This document shows positions 1 through 6,148 of a stretch of 32,883 bases of DNA, piece by piece; position 1 is the first letter of the stretch, and every line of letters starts with the position of its first letter. Position numbers and translations under genes: made by a program. This DNA comes from a virus: IMG/VR virus record IMGVR_UViG_3300023284_001561, positions 1-32,883 of that record. One strand, 5' to 3'. The notes below the pieces were generated by a model. It did not search any database. It was given only the letters and a program-made list of their open reading frames with translations, and had not been told where the DNA came from.

Positions 1-144
1 ATGGTGCCAGGATGTCGCGCATAGAATGGCTATTGATACCGGCGCCAGGCGCGTCATGGCATCGCCAAAGGATTCCCATTGCCGCTTTCTGAATACTTCG
101 CTTCGGGCTTCGGCTCGATTCTTGCAATAGTCGTCTACAATCAG
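1..144. repeat. Exact 144-bp terminal direct repeat (left copy)
   Basis: Bases 1-144 are identical to 32740-32883. The repeat lies inside the large terminase gene and keeps its reading frame: the distance from the proposed start to base 1 is 209 whole codons. The simplest explanation is an assembler overlap on a circular or circularly permuted genome. A real short terminal redundancy is possible but cannot be told apart from sequence alone. Confidence 0.95.
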
Positions 145-627
145 CAACCCGGCGCCCTTGCCTACCAGGGAGCCCCCCAGGCCCGCCGTCGTAACCAGGC
201 CGGTCGATCCCTCAATTTTCCACTCGTTGGCCGCGTCTGAGCCCCTGGCAATCTTTACGTCTGGGAAAATTGCCTTGTATTCCGGGCCCTGGATAATGTC
301 CTTGGCCTCCTTGCTAAAGCCTTTAACCAGGCTGTCCCCGTAACCGGTTAGGATTATATCCGGGTGGGATTGCATACACCGCCCCAGAAAGTAGGGAATC
401 AGCGCGCGGCTTACCAGGTCGCTTTTGCCGTGTCGGAATGGGACCTCAATGTCAACGCATGAGGAAACCCCAGCCAGGTAAAGTTCTATAGCCTGGTCGA
501 TTGCCTTGGCGATTTCGCGGGTATGGTGCCCGATCAGGAAAGGCCAGGGTTTCCACCATATAGCCTTAATAAATGTCAGGTAATCGGTTCGGGCGCGCTT
601 ATTCCGCTTCGCCCTGGCTACCTTCAA
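1..627 (-). CDS. terL: Terminase large subunit, N-terminal ATPase part (continues at the other contig end)
   Basis: This is the ATPase half of the packaging motor that drives DNA into the prohead. Translating the minus strand from 627 gives an N-terminus with the P-loop VPFRHGKS at about residues 62-69, like the PPRHGKS form in other phage terminases. A Walker B-like LLIVDD lies near residue 165. I chose the TTG at 627 because a GGAG sits about 10 bases upstream and no in-frame ATG precedes the conserved region. The start overlaps the end of terS by 29 bp. The frame runs off base 1 and continues in frame from 32739 to the stop at 31966. The joined protein is about 466 aa, normal for the family. 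Confidence 0.88.
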   Translation of the reverse strand, partial: MKVARAKRNKRARTDYLTFIKAIWWKPWPFLIGHHTREIAKAIDQAIELYLAGVSSCVDIEVPFRHGKSDLVSRALIPYFLGRCMQSHPDIILTGYGDSLVKGFSKEAKDIIQGPEYKAIFPDVKIARGSDAANEWKIEGSTGLVTTAGLGGSLVGKGAGLLIVDDYCKNRAEARSEVFRKRQWESFGDAMTRLAPVSIAILCATSWHH

Positions 628-1240
628 CTTCAGTAGACTCCTTTTCAAGTCGCTCAAGTTCGGCCTCCGCTTCCGCTTGTGTCATGGCGTCAATAGTGCC
701 GGTAATCTCGGCCCGGATACGCGTGGGCGCATGGTCCCCATACATCGTATTTAGTTCCTTGATCGCGCTTATAGGGTCCCTAAGCTTGACCTTTGTGGTG
801 TAGCCCTTTAGGCCGCCCTCCCGGTCGTATTCGGCCCGCTGGTCGACCTGGGCCAGGGCCGCGCCCGTCATCGCGTCCCCGCTGGTATCAATTCGGACAA
901 TCCCCTTTTCTGTGTCAATGAATTCGGCCAGGTTCCCCCTGGCTATCTCGGAAAGTATCCGGGCCCGTTCGTCAAAGCTTAGGATTGTGTCCTTTCGGCG
1001 CTCGGCCTGGAATTCCTCAACCTTGGCCTTAATACGGGGGTCTTTTAAAAGTTCGCTGCCTTTTTGCTTGGCGTATCTGGGCGAATATCCCGCGGCAATG
1101 GCCGCCTGGGTGGCAACTGGGTTTTTTAAGTATTCGTCAACAAACGCCTTGGCCTTGTCGGATAGGCCCGCCTTGCCCTTCTTGTTGGCGCCTGACTTGC
1201 TGGCCGCTTTTAGCTGTTCTGTTCCGCGTTTGCTTGGCAT
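599..1240 (-). CDS. terS: Terminase small subunit
   Basis: This 213-aa protein recognises the packaging site and loads the large subunit. Residues about 25-80 match the Terminase_2 pattern: a helix with AFVDEYL, then TQAAIAAGYSPRYAKQ, a helix-turn-helix, then LLKDP and a charged helix. A Glu/Lys-rich oligomerisation-like tail follows. The ATG at 1240 is preceded by GGGTG. The 3' end overlaps the terL start by 29 bp, which fits translational coupling. The leader upstream has hairpins and may hold the pac or cos site. Confidence 0.9.
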   Translation of the reverse strand: MPSKRGTEQLKAASKSGANKKGKAGLSDKAKAFVDEYLKNPVATQAAIAAGYSPRYAKQKGSELLKDPRIKAKVEEFQAERRKDTILSFDERARILSEIARGNLAEFIDTEKGIVRIDTSGDAMTGAALAQVDQRAEYDREGGLKGYTTKVKLRDPISAIKELNTMYGDHAPTRIRAEITGTIDAMTQAEAEAELERLEKESTEVEGSQGEAE

Positions 1241-1430
1241 CTCGTTTACACCCTATCAGGTCGGGGGGAAAATACAAAGCCCCTGCCGACCGTCTACGAC
1301 CTACCGCCTAAACGGTATATCAACGCCTCGGGTCAACAAGGGCTTCGTTCGGGGTGTCGATATGGCTTGCCAGCCCTGCCCCAATACCCTCAACCGTAGC
1401 ACCTTGCGCCGATTTGGCAAGGGAAAAAGG
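1241..1430. other. Noncoding leader of terS with hairpins
   Basis: No ORF here looks real. The minus strand has a hairpin at 1259-1291: a 6-bp GGTCGG/CCGACC outer stem, a two-base bulge, a GGGG/CCCC inner stem and an 11-base loop. A short TACCG/CGGTA hairpin lies further upstream near 1306-1321. Packaging sites commonly lie next to terS, so this is a reasonable place to look for pac or cos, but I see no direct proof. Confidence 0.45.
1259..1291 (-). promoter_or_regulatory. Hairpin in the terS leader
   Basis: On the minus strand GGTCGG pairs with CCGACC and the inner GGGG pairs with CCCC, leaving a two-base bulge and a loop of about 11 bases. It ends about 19 bases before the terS ATG, so it could influence initiation or be part of a packaging site. 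There is no U-tract, so it is not a typical terminator. Confidence 0.4.
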
Positions 1431-1495
1431 GGCGGGTGCAGGAGTTGAACCTGCGTTACGGGGTTCCCCGCGTGTTGCCCTTACACTATCCCGCC
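1431..1495 (-). ncRNA. tRNA-like element with a shortened anticodon arm
   Basis: Reading from 1495 down to 1431, a tRNA cloverleaf is recognisable. The acceptor strands GGCGGGA and ACCCGCC form six pairs plus one A-A mismatch. TA stands at positions 8-9. The D arm is GTGT/ACAC with a GG-containing loop. The T arm is GCAGG/CCTGC with the loop TTCAACT, a perfect fit to TTCRANY. Only 17 bases separate the D and T arms, about five fewer than normal. They fold as CGGG-GAAC-CCCG with no 7-base anticodon loop and no U33. No CCA is encoded and a T5 run follows. It is either a decayed tRNA or a tRNA mimic. Confidence 0.55.
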
Positions 1496-1500
1496 ATAAA

Positions 1501-1686
1501 TCAATTCTTGCCCGGACCATGCGAGCCAACCGCCGCCGCCTGACCGACAAGCGCCCGCCACTCTCCGGCTACGATTCCCAACAACTCCGTATAGGCCATT
1601 TTCCGCTTTCCCAGGGGCGCCGCCGAGTCAAAAAGGACCCGCTCCAGGTCGGCCATACGGTCTAAAAGCTCTGGGCTTACGCTCAC
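1501..1686 (-). CDS. Small hypothetical protein (61 aa)
   Basis: I do not recognise this protein. It starts at a GTG whose last bases form the stop of the upstream gene (GTGA overlap), the same coupling seen at many junctions here, which is the main support for it being real. The sequence is helical and mildly charged in the first 45 residues. It is the last gene of the early/middle block before the tRNA-like element and terS. Confidence 0.55.
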   Translation of the reverse strand: MSVSPELLDRMADLERVLFDSAAPLGKRKMAYTELLGIVAGEWRALVGQAAAVGSHGPGKN

Positions 1687-1922
1687 AATTCTAGCTCCCG
1701 AATAAATACGGGCGTTGCTGGCCCGACAAAGGACCCCGCCTGGTTGAACAGGTGGTATTCCCTGGCCTCATCTGGCGTCATGCCCTGGGCAACCAGGTTA
1801 GCCAGGACCTTTTCCAGGCTGTAGGCTATAACCGGTTGGTCCCCCAGGTCTAAAACGCCTAAAATAGCGTCGTCAAAGCCGTCCATAAACATCAAGGGCG
1901 CTGGCTCCTGGTCGTCCATCAT
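1683..1922 (-). CDS. Conserved phage hypothetical protein (79 aa)
   Basis: The start is taken at the ATG at 1922, which overlaps the stop of the zinc-ribbon gene (ATGA). A longer frame exists upstream but lies entirely inside that gene. The protein has an acidic N-terminus with MDGFDDAIL, then a YSLEKVLANL helix, GMTPDEAREYHLFN and TPVFI. This layout is common in small phage proteins of unknown function in replication regions. Nothing points to a specific activity. Confidence 0.7.
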   Translation of the reverse strand: MMDDQEPAPLMFMDGFDDAILGVLDLGDQPVIAYSLEKVLANLVAQGMTPDEAREYHLFNQAGSFVGPATPVFIRELEL

Positions 1923-2776
1923 AACCCGCACTTGCAACGCCAGGCGTGGACCGTGACCATTTTGACCAGGTGGCCCTTTATGTGGCCGGTCTGGCCGCTT
2001 TTCGGGTCGGGGACCTGTAGGGGCCAGGGCTTCATAAAGGTTAGGCAATGGGGGCAATAGGGGGCGCCCTCGGCGGGCTCAAGGGCGTCGTCAGTGAATC
2101 CAAGCGATTCCGCCTTTTCTATTATCGCCAATCGGTCGCCCTCTTTATACTCGCCTTCAGATGCCCCAACTTCGTAACGGTCGATGTTTCGAATGAAATT
2201 AAGGCAATCACCTATCAACCCCGACAGCCCCCGCGCGCGCTGGGCAAGCACCGGCGCCGCCTGGCGTAGGTAATCAAGCCCCCTGGCGGCGCTGGGCGCG
2301 TCTGGCGATTCGATATTGGTGATATTTATGGCCGTCAACTTGATCCCTTCACAAGCTTTTAGGATGTCCTGGGCAAGCGCCCCGGTCGGTTGGTGGGGTA
2401 TATCGTCGGGCCCGCCACCCTCTAGCGGGCTATAGTGGGCCGATCTGCTTAGGGCGTCCCCAGCCTTTACGCTCAAAAGTTCGTAGGGGTTTCCATCCCA
2501 CTTTAAGCGGGTGATTGCGCGCGCCAGGTCCGGGCCCTCTCCGGTCGCAACCGCCTCCTTTTTGTCACCGTCGACGACAATTATAGACGCCTTTTTGTCG
2601 TCCTGGTCAATCTGCATAAGGTAGCCGCCCGCTGTAAGGTACTCAATTCTGGCCTTATTCGGCGGCGTGATCCATAGGCCGCATTTCACGCACTCAACCA
2701 GGATAAACCTGGAAGATATATCCCCAGGGCGACGCAGCGCCCCACATTCACAACTACCCGCTTCGGTTACATTCAC
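1919..2776 (-). CDS. Hypothetical protein with terminal zinc-ribbon motifs
   Basis: The 285-aa protein starts at GTG (2776), seven bases after an AAGGGG site. It has a Cys pair near the N-terminus (CECG) with a second pair about 20 residues on (CVKCG). Another set lies at the C-terminus (CPHC and CKCG). Each set looks like a zinc ribbon. The middle is acidic and helical, with no recognised fold. A nucleic-acid or protein scaffold role is possible. Its end overlaps the next gene by 4 bp. Confidence 0.7.
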   Translation of the reverse strand: MNVTEAGSCECGALRRPGDISSRFILVECVKCGLWITPPNKARIEYLTAGGYLMQIDQDDKKASIIVVDGDKKEAVATGEGPDLARAITRLKWDGNPYELLSVKAGDALSRSAHYSPLEGGGPDDIPHQPTGALAQDILKACEGIKLTAINITNIESPDAPSAARGLDYLRQAAPVLAQRARGLSGLIGDCLNFIRNIDRYEVGASEGEYKEGDRLAIIEKAESLGFTDDALEPAEGAPYCPHCLTFMKPWPLQVPDPKSGQTGHIKGHLVKMVTVHAWRCKCGL

Positions 2777-2804
2777 TGTATTTCCCCTTATTTTTGGTAT
2801 TTTA

Positions 2805-3308
2805 TCACACTTCGGAGCTATCTATAAGCCGTTTATATTCTCGGTTTAGGTCGTGAACCTGGTGTTTCATGTGCCACATTCGATAATAGCAGGCCCGCCG
2901 AAGTTGTGCGGTTTGCTTGTTCGAGAATTTGCGGGCGTCCTTGTTGCGCTGGGCCTTTCGAACCACCTTGCAACCGTGTCCAGGCTTGCCGAACCGCTTA
3001 CACTCGTAAACGCCTATAATTCCGGCCCGCTCTGGAATATGGGGGTTTTCGGCAAGCTCCCCAGGTACAGCAAACCACAACTCCTTAAGAAAGTCGGATT
3101 CGTGGGCGTGTTTTTTCTTCAAGTCGGCCCTTATATCGGCCTTGCTCACCTTTATTTCTACCTCAATCGCCCAGCCCGACCGCCTCAACACAAGCAAGTC
3201 GCATTCGTGGCTTATCCCCTCTACGCAACCATGAACATTGCAAACCATAACGTTTTGGAACCAGTCCAGGTGATGGGAAAGCGCTATTTCTATGTCTGAG
3301 GATGTCAC
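2805..3308 (-). CDS. PD-(D/E)XK nuclease-like protein (MmcB-like)
   Basis: This 167-aa protein resembles MmcB-type members of the PD-(D/E)XK superfamily, metal-dependent DNA nucleases or repair proteins. The core is HECDLLVL (Asp37) followed by AIEVEIKVSKADIRADL, giving the E-x-K signature at Glu51/Lys53 and a further Asp58. The start is a GTG that overlaps the previous stop (GTGA). The C-terminal half is basic and His/Arg-rich, which suits DNA binding. It could process phage or host DNA; the substrate is unknown. Confidence 0.7.
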   Translation of the reverse strand: MTSSDIEIALSHHLDWFQNVMVCNVHGCVEGISHECDLLVLRRSGWAIEVEIKVSKADIRADLKKKHAHESDFLKELWFAVPGELAENPHIPERAGIIGVYECKRFGKPGHGCKVVRKAQRNKDARKFSNKQTAQLRRACYYRMWHMKHQVHDLNREYKRLIDSSEV

Positions 3309-3646
3309 GATTCCCCCCCCGATTTAAACACCCTATAATCCCGATTTTGCCGAATCTCAACCAGGTCATAACGCCCTTTATTCAGGCTCATCCAACCGCC
3401 CTCCGGGAATTCGCCGTCATCCTGGCCCCGGTCCTCAATCGTCAAGCCAACCGCCAGGCAATGCGCGGCCTGTACTCGGGTCAGGGGTGATCCTGGGTGA
3501 AGCCTAAACTTTGTCTCTGGCGTTACCGGTAGCGCCGCATATCCTTGGCAATCCTTCCATTTGTCCAAATGCTCAATGAATTGCTCGGTAGGCATATCAT
3601 TGACCCGACACAATACCGCCGCCTGGGTGTATGTGAGTACGCTCAC
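3305..3646 (-). CDS. Hypothetical protein (113 aa)
   Basis: I do not recognise it. I chose the GTG at 3646 because it overlaps the stop of the upstream FtsK-gamma gene (GTGA). The longer frame would run 36 bases into that gene. The first residues (VLTYTQAAVL) are helical. Residues about 35-80 include FRLHPGSPLTRVQAAHCLAVGL, and the C-terminus is charged. The last codons (GGGGGAATCGTGA) also act as the ribosome site for the next gene. Confidence 0.6.
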   Translation of the reverse strand: MSVLTYTQAAVLCRVNDMPTEQFIEHLDKWKDCQGYAALPVTPETKFRLHPGSPLTRVQAAHCLAVGLTIEDRGQDDGEFPEGGWMSLNKGRYDLVEIRQNRDYRVFKSGGES

Positions 3647-3900
3647 GATTCCCCCTCTGAGTCCGCGCAAAGGTCCTCGCAAGATACCCCTTGCAATATC
3701 TCCCTGGGGTGCGGCCCCCTGGCTGGGCCTACTATCCCGCGCTCTTCCAGGGCGTCGACCAGCCTAGCCGCGTCTGTGTACCCGATCCATAGGCGGCGCT
3801 GTAGGAATGAAGTCGACGCCTTTTGATGTTCGACGACAAGCAACTTGGCTTTTATGTATAGGGCCTCAAAATGGGCCTTTAGTCGTTCCTCCTGGCTCAC
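3643..3900 (-). CDS. Stand-alone FtsK gamma-like winged-helix protein
   Basis: The 85-aa protein is almost entirely a winged helix matching the FtsK gamma domain, with the diagnostic KASTSFLQRRLWIGYTDAAR followed by LVDALEERGIVGPA. In FtsK this domain binds the oriented KOPS sequence and contacts XerD. No translocase motor accompanies it here. The GTG start at 3900 overlaps the upstream stop (GTGA). It may be a sequence-specific DNA-binding regulator, or it may interact with host dif/Xer functions. Confidence 0.82.
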   Translation of the reverse strand: MSQEERLKAHFEALYIKAKLLVVEHQKASTSFLQRRLWIGYTDAARLVDALEERGIVGPARGPHPREILQGVSCEDLCADSEGES

Positions 3901-4415
3901 GGCATCACCCCGCAACGCTCACAAGGCTTCAAGTGTTCTTTAGGCATAAGACAGCAAGGGCATTCGGTATCCCATCGGTTTGCTGGCGGTTCTGGGTCGC
4001 GGGCCTCAAGCATTTTGTCGGCGTAATCAAACGCGTCCTTGGTGTCGGCCAGCCAGGCCCGATCGTTACCCCTGGCCCCCGCCAGAATCCCCGTAAGCGC
4101 CGCCATAGCGAACCGATCCCGCAACGTTACGGGTGGCATCATGTGGCGCCCGTCCAGGTCCGTATTGCCCTCGGCGTCGCCTATCTGGTGTAGGGCCATA
4201 ATTGGCTTGTGGGCGGGCTCGGGCTCGACTAGCTCAAGCTCTGACTCGAAAAAATACCATTCTCGGTCGTCGCTAATATCTTCGCTAAACAATACGCGAA
4301 GACCTGGGTTCTCCCGTTCGTCTATATTGGATATAACCCCTATTTTACCCACACAACCCTCCGGCGCCGATCCTCTATACACGCTTAATACCTTAACCTT
4401 ATCCCCGACTTTCAT
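3897..4415 (-). CDS. Hypothetical protein with SH3-like N-terminus and C-terminal zinc ribbon
   Basis: The first ~60 residues (KVGDKVKVLSVYRG then GKIGVISNI) look like a small beta-barrel of the KOW/SH3 type. A middle segment (PPVTLRDRFAMAALTGILA) is a motif often seen in small phage proteins of unknown role. The C-terminus has CPCC and CERCG, a likely zinc ribbon. AAGGGG lies upstream of the ATG. Function is unknown; the modules suggest nucleic-acid contact. Confidence 0.65.
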   Translation of the reverse strand: MKVGDKVKVLSVYRGSAPEGCVGKIGVISNIDERENPGLRVLFSEDISDDREWYFFESELELVEPEPAHKPIMALHQIGDAEGNTDLDGRHMMPPVTLRDRFAMAALTGILAGARGNDRAWLADTKDAFDYADKMLEARDPEPPANRWDTECPCCLMPKEHLKPCERCGVMP

Positions 4416-4771
4416 ACCTTTTCCCCTTCATTTGTACCGCTGTCTACTTTTGTCAATCCCACTATTACCTGAGAAACCCGCAATTCACCCCTACCCATAG
4501 CCGTTATAATCAGCGTACCGGGCCCGTAGTGGGGCCATAGGCGAACGATCGTCTTAAAGGTTGCCGAGTGTCCCAGCTTGAACGCTTCGAAGATGCTAGC
4601 CCCTGAATTGGAAGCCGTATAGGTAAAGGGCGACGTCCAGGGCACTTCCCCCAGGGTAAGCTTTACCCCCTGGAATACGCGTAGGTCCTCAATTAGGCCC
4701 CGCCGCTCGTTATCGCGCAACTGATTAAGCCGTTGGACGAAATACGGGTTTTTGAATGGGTCGGGGTTCAT
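4412..4771 (-). CDS. Hypothetical protein (119 aa)
   Basis: Start ATG at 4771 overlaps the upstream stop (ATGA) and is preceded by a GGGGGGAG ribosome site, so I prefer it over a longer frame. The N-terminal 40 residues are charged and helical. The C-terminal part is beta-like (TLIITAMGRGELRVSQVIVGL). No family is recognised. Confidence 0.6.
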   Translation of the reverse strand: MNPDPFKNPYFVQRLNQLRDNERRGLIEDLRVFQGVKLTLGEVPWTSPFTYTASNSGASIFEAFKLGHSATFKTIVRLWPHYGPGTLIITAMGRGELRVSQVIVGLTKVDSGTNEGEKV

Positions 4772-5040
4772 GCTCCCCCCTCTACGTCTTTTGCGTAATC
4801 CAGAAACCACGCAACACAATCGGCGTCACTTTCAAAATCAATCGCGTCGAATTGCTCCCGCGCATAGATGCACATAGCCGCCTTTAACCGCTCAATCTCT
4901 GAATCCTTCTCGGCAAGCGCGGCCTCTATGAGGTCGGGCCATTGGTCAAGTACGATCTGAGAAACCCAACAGCCGCCTATATTAATTCGGCGCTTACACC
5001 AGAGCCTTAATTCGTCCGCAACCGTCTTTTCCCCGCTCAT
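4768..5040 (-). CDS. Hypothetical protein (90 aa)
   Basis: A small acidic helical protein, not recognised. The ATG overlaps the stop of the 49-aa membrane gene (ATGA), and its own stop overlaps the next start the same way. It contains AALAEKDSEIERLKAAM, which could form a short coiled coil. Confidence 0.6.
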   Translation of the reverse strand: MSGEKTVADELRLWCKRRINIGGCWVSQIVLDQWPDLIEAALAEKDSEIERLKAAMCIYAREQFDAIDFESDADCVAWFLDYAKDVEGGA

Positions 5041-5186
5041 TTCACCCCCTCAATAAATCCGTCCTTAAACCCCTCTAAATATCCGTCGTGGTAGTCGTCG
5101 TCACTGACAACCGCCACCGCTACAAGGATTGCCCCTATAACCGCTAAAAGCAAAACGCCCTCCAGGTCCCAGAGTCTTGACCTCAT
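5037..5186 (-). CDS. Tiny single-span membrane protein (49 aa)
   Basis: The gap between two neighbours is filled by an open frame starting ATG at 5186 and ending TGA at 5037. It overlaps the upstream stop and the downstream start by 4 bp each (ATGA at both ends), which strongly supports it. The product has a hydrophobic segment (GVLLLAVIGAILVAVAVV) at about residues 10-27. An acidic tail with a DGYLEGFKDGFIEG repeat-like pattern follows. Coming right after the exported nuclease, it may act at the same membrane, but no function is known. Confidence 0.7.
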   Translation of the reverse strand: MRSRLWDLEGVLLLAVIGAILVAVAVVSDDDYHDGYLEGFKDGFIEGVK

Positions 5187-5716
5187 TTCAACACCGCCCT
5201 TTCCCGTATATGCCGGTAAATCACCCGCAAAAGCTCCATATCCTGAATAATATGGCGATTGTAGCCCTTATAGCCGTTTGGGTGGCCCACCGTCTTATGA
5301 TGTCCTATACACAATTCGACAAGGTTCGCCTGGTCGACCGCCAGCCAGGGGGCAAAACTAACCGGGATTTTATGGTGTATCGGGTTTCGGTTTTTGCTCT
5401 CCAGGCTCTTTTTTATGCCGCAAATCTCGCACCCCAGGCCCTTCGCCGCGTATAGGTCCTTGGCTTTCCTGATTTGGTAGTCCGTAAACCGGTTTGTATT
5501 GGAGCCAGGGGCCGATAATTGAACCGTGTATACATAAGCGTCCTCCGCGCTGAAAAACGTGTTTGTTATCCAGTACCAATCGCCAAACACCGTTATAGGC
5601 GCATTTGTCTCAACCGGGTCCGCCTTCGCTGGCGGCGCCAGGCACAAGCTAGAAATCCACAACGCCAACAAGGGGACCAGGAGCCCCCAGAATAGTCCTG
5701 TTTTACTTAGTCGCAT
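5183..5716 (-). CDS. HNH endonuclease with an N-terminal export signal
   Basis: The 177-aa protein has a basic start, a hydrophobic stretch (residues 8-27) and an AKA|D-type cleavage site near residue 32, i.e. a Sec signal peptide or membrane anchor. A spacer follows, then an HNH domain: C96-x2-C99, HH at 114-115 in NPIHHKIPV, N131 in ANLVELC, C136 and GHH at 138-140. This is the zinc-finger HNH layout. HNH nucleases usually act in the cytoplasm, so export is odd. The start overlaps the upstream gene by 14 bp and follows AAGGGG. A role against incoming or extracellular DNA is inference. Confidence 0.82.
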   Translation of the reverse strand: MRLSKTGLFWGLLVPLLALWISSLCLAPPAKADPVETNAPITVFGDWYWITNTFFSAEDAYVYTVQLSAPGSNTNRFTDYQIRKAKDLYAAKGLGCEICGIKKSLESKNRNPIHHKIPVSFAPWLAVDQANLVELCIGHHKTVGHPNGYKGYNRHIIQDMELLRVIYRHIRERAVLK

Positions 5717-5954
5717 TTTTTACCCCTTTTTTAGGCTTCTCTAATTCCACACATTCGGCCAAAAGCTCGTTTAAGGCCTTCAATTCCGCACTTTTCTCCG
5801 TTATCTCGGATTCAATCGCCTTTATCGCCGCCTCCTTTGCCGAGTTGAACCCGATAAAAGACGCGCCCAGGATTGCCAGGTGATTCATAGGCGCCCCGTC
5901 GCGGCTCTTTATCAACCAGAGCTTTCGACCCTCGCAATATACGGTTTTAATCAT
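5703..5954 (-). CDS. Hypothetical protein with C-terminal coiled coil (83 aa)
   Basis: Residues 1-30 look like a short beta-rich module (KTVYCEGRKLWLIKSRDG). The rest is a charged helix (AIKAIESEITEKSAELKALNELL) likely to form a coiled coil, ending in a Lys-rich tail. It overlaps the upstream gene by an ATGA. No family is recognised. Confidence 0.6.
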   Translation of the reverse strand: MIKTVYCEGRKLWLIKSRDGAPMNHLAILGASFIGFNSAKEAAIKAIESEITEKSAELKALNELLAECVELEKPKKGVKNATK

Positions 5955-6148
5955 TTGGCCCCCTTTTCAGACCATGAATCGCAACTATCCCACCACTCGC
6001 GCAACGTTTCCCAGGGAGAAGGGTCGGAACCTTCGGGGTAGTTGTCGCAATGGTGGGCCGTTATTCCGACACGTCCATTTAAGCCGGACAGCTTAAACGA
6101 CTTCGTTGCGTGTCGGCAATTGTAGCACTTTCTCTGCTTTTTCTTCAC
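5951..6148 (-). CDS. Small Cys-rich phage protein (65 aa)
   Basis: Four Cys plus His residues (CYNCRH, HHCDNYPEG, CDSW) suggest a small zinc-binding protein. Similar CYNCRH...C-type proteins are frequent in phage early regions with no known role. Start is GTG at 6148, overlapping the stop of the replication gene (GTGA) and preceded by AAGGGGG. Confidence 0.65.
   Translation of the reverse strand: MKKKQRKCYNCRHATKSFKLSGLNGRVGITAHHCDNYPEGSDPSPWETLREWWDSCDSWSEKGAK

Noticed and set aside
912-1448. Plus-strand frame of 178 codons
   Set aside because: Antisense to terS and the leader; no motif and no plus-strand gene elsewhere in the genome.
1431-1495. Functional decoding tRNA
   Set aside because: The anticodon loop is missing and no U33 or 7-base loop can be drawn, so it is called tRNA-like only.
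1320-1550. Minus-strand frame of 76 codons
   Set aside because: It runs through the tRNA-like element and overlaps the 61-aa gene in another frame; composition is Arg/Ala/Pro shadow type.
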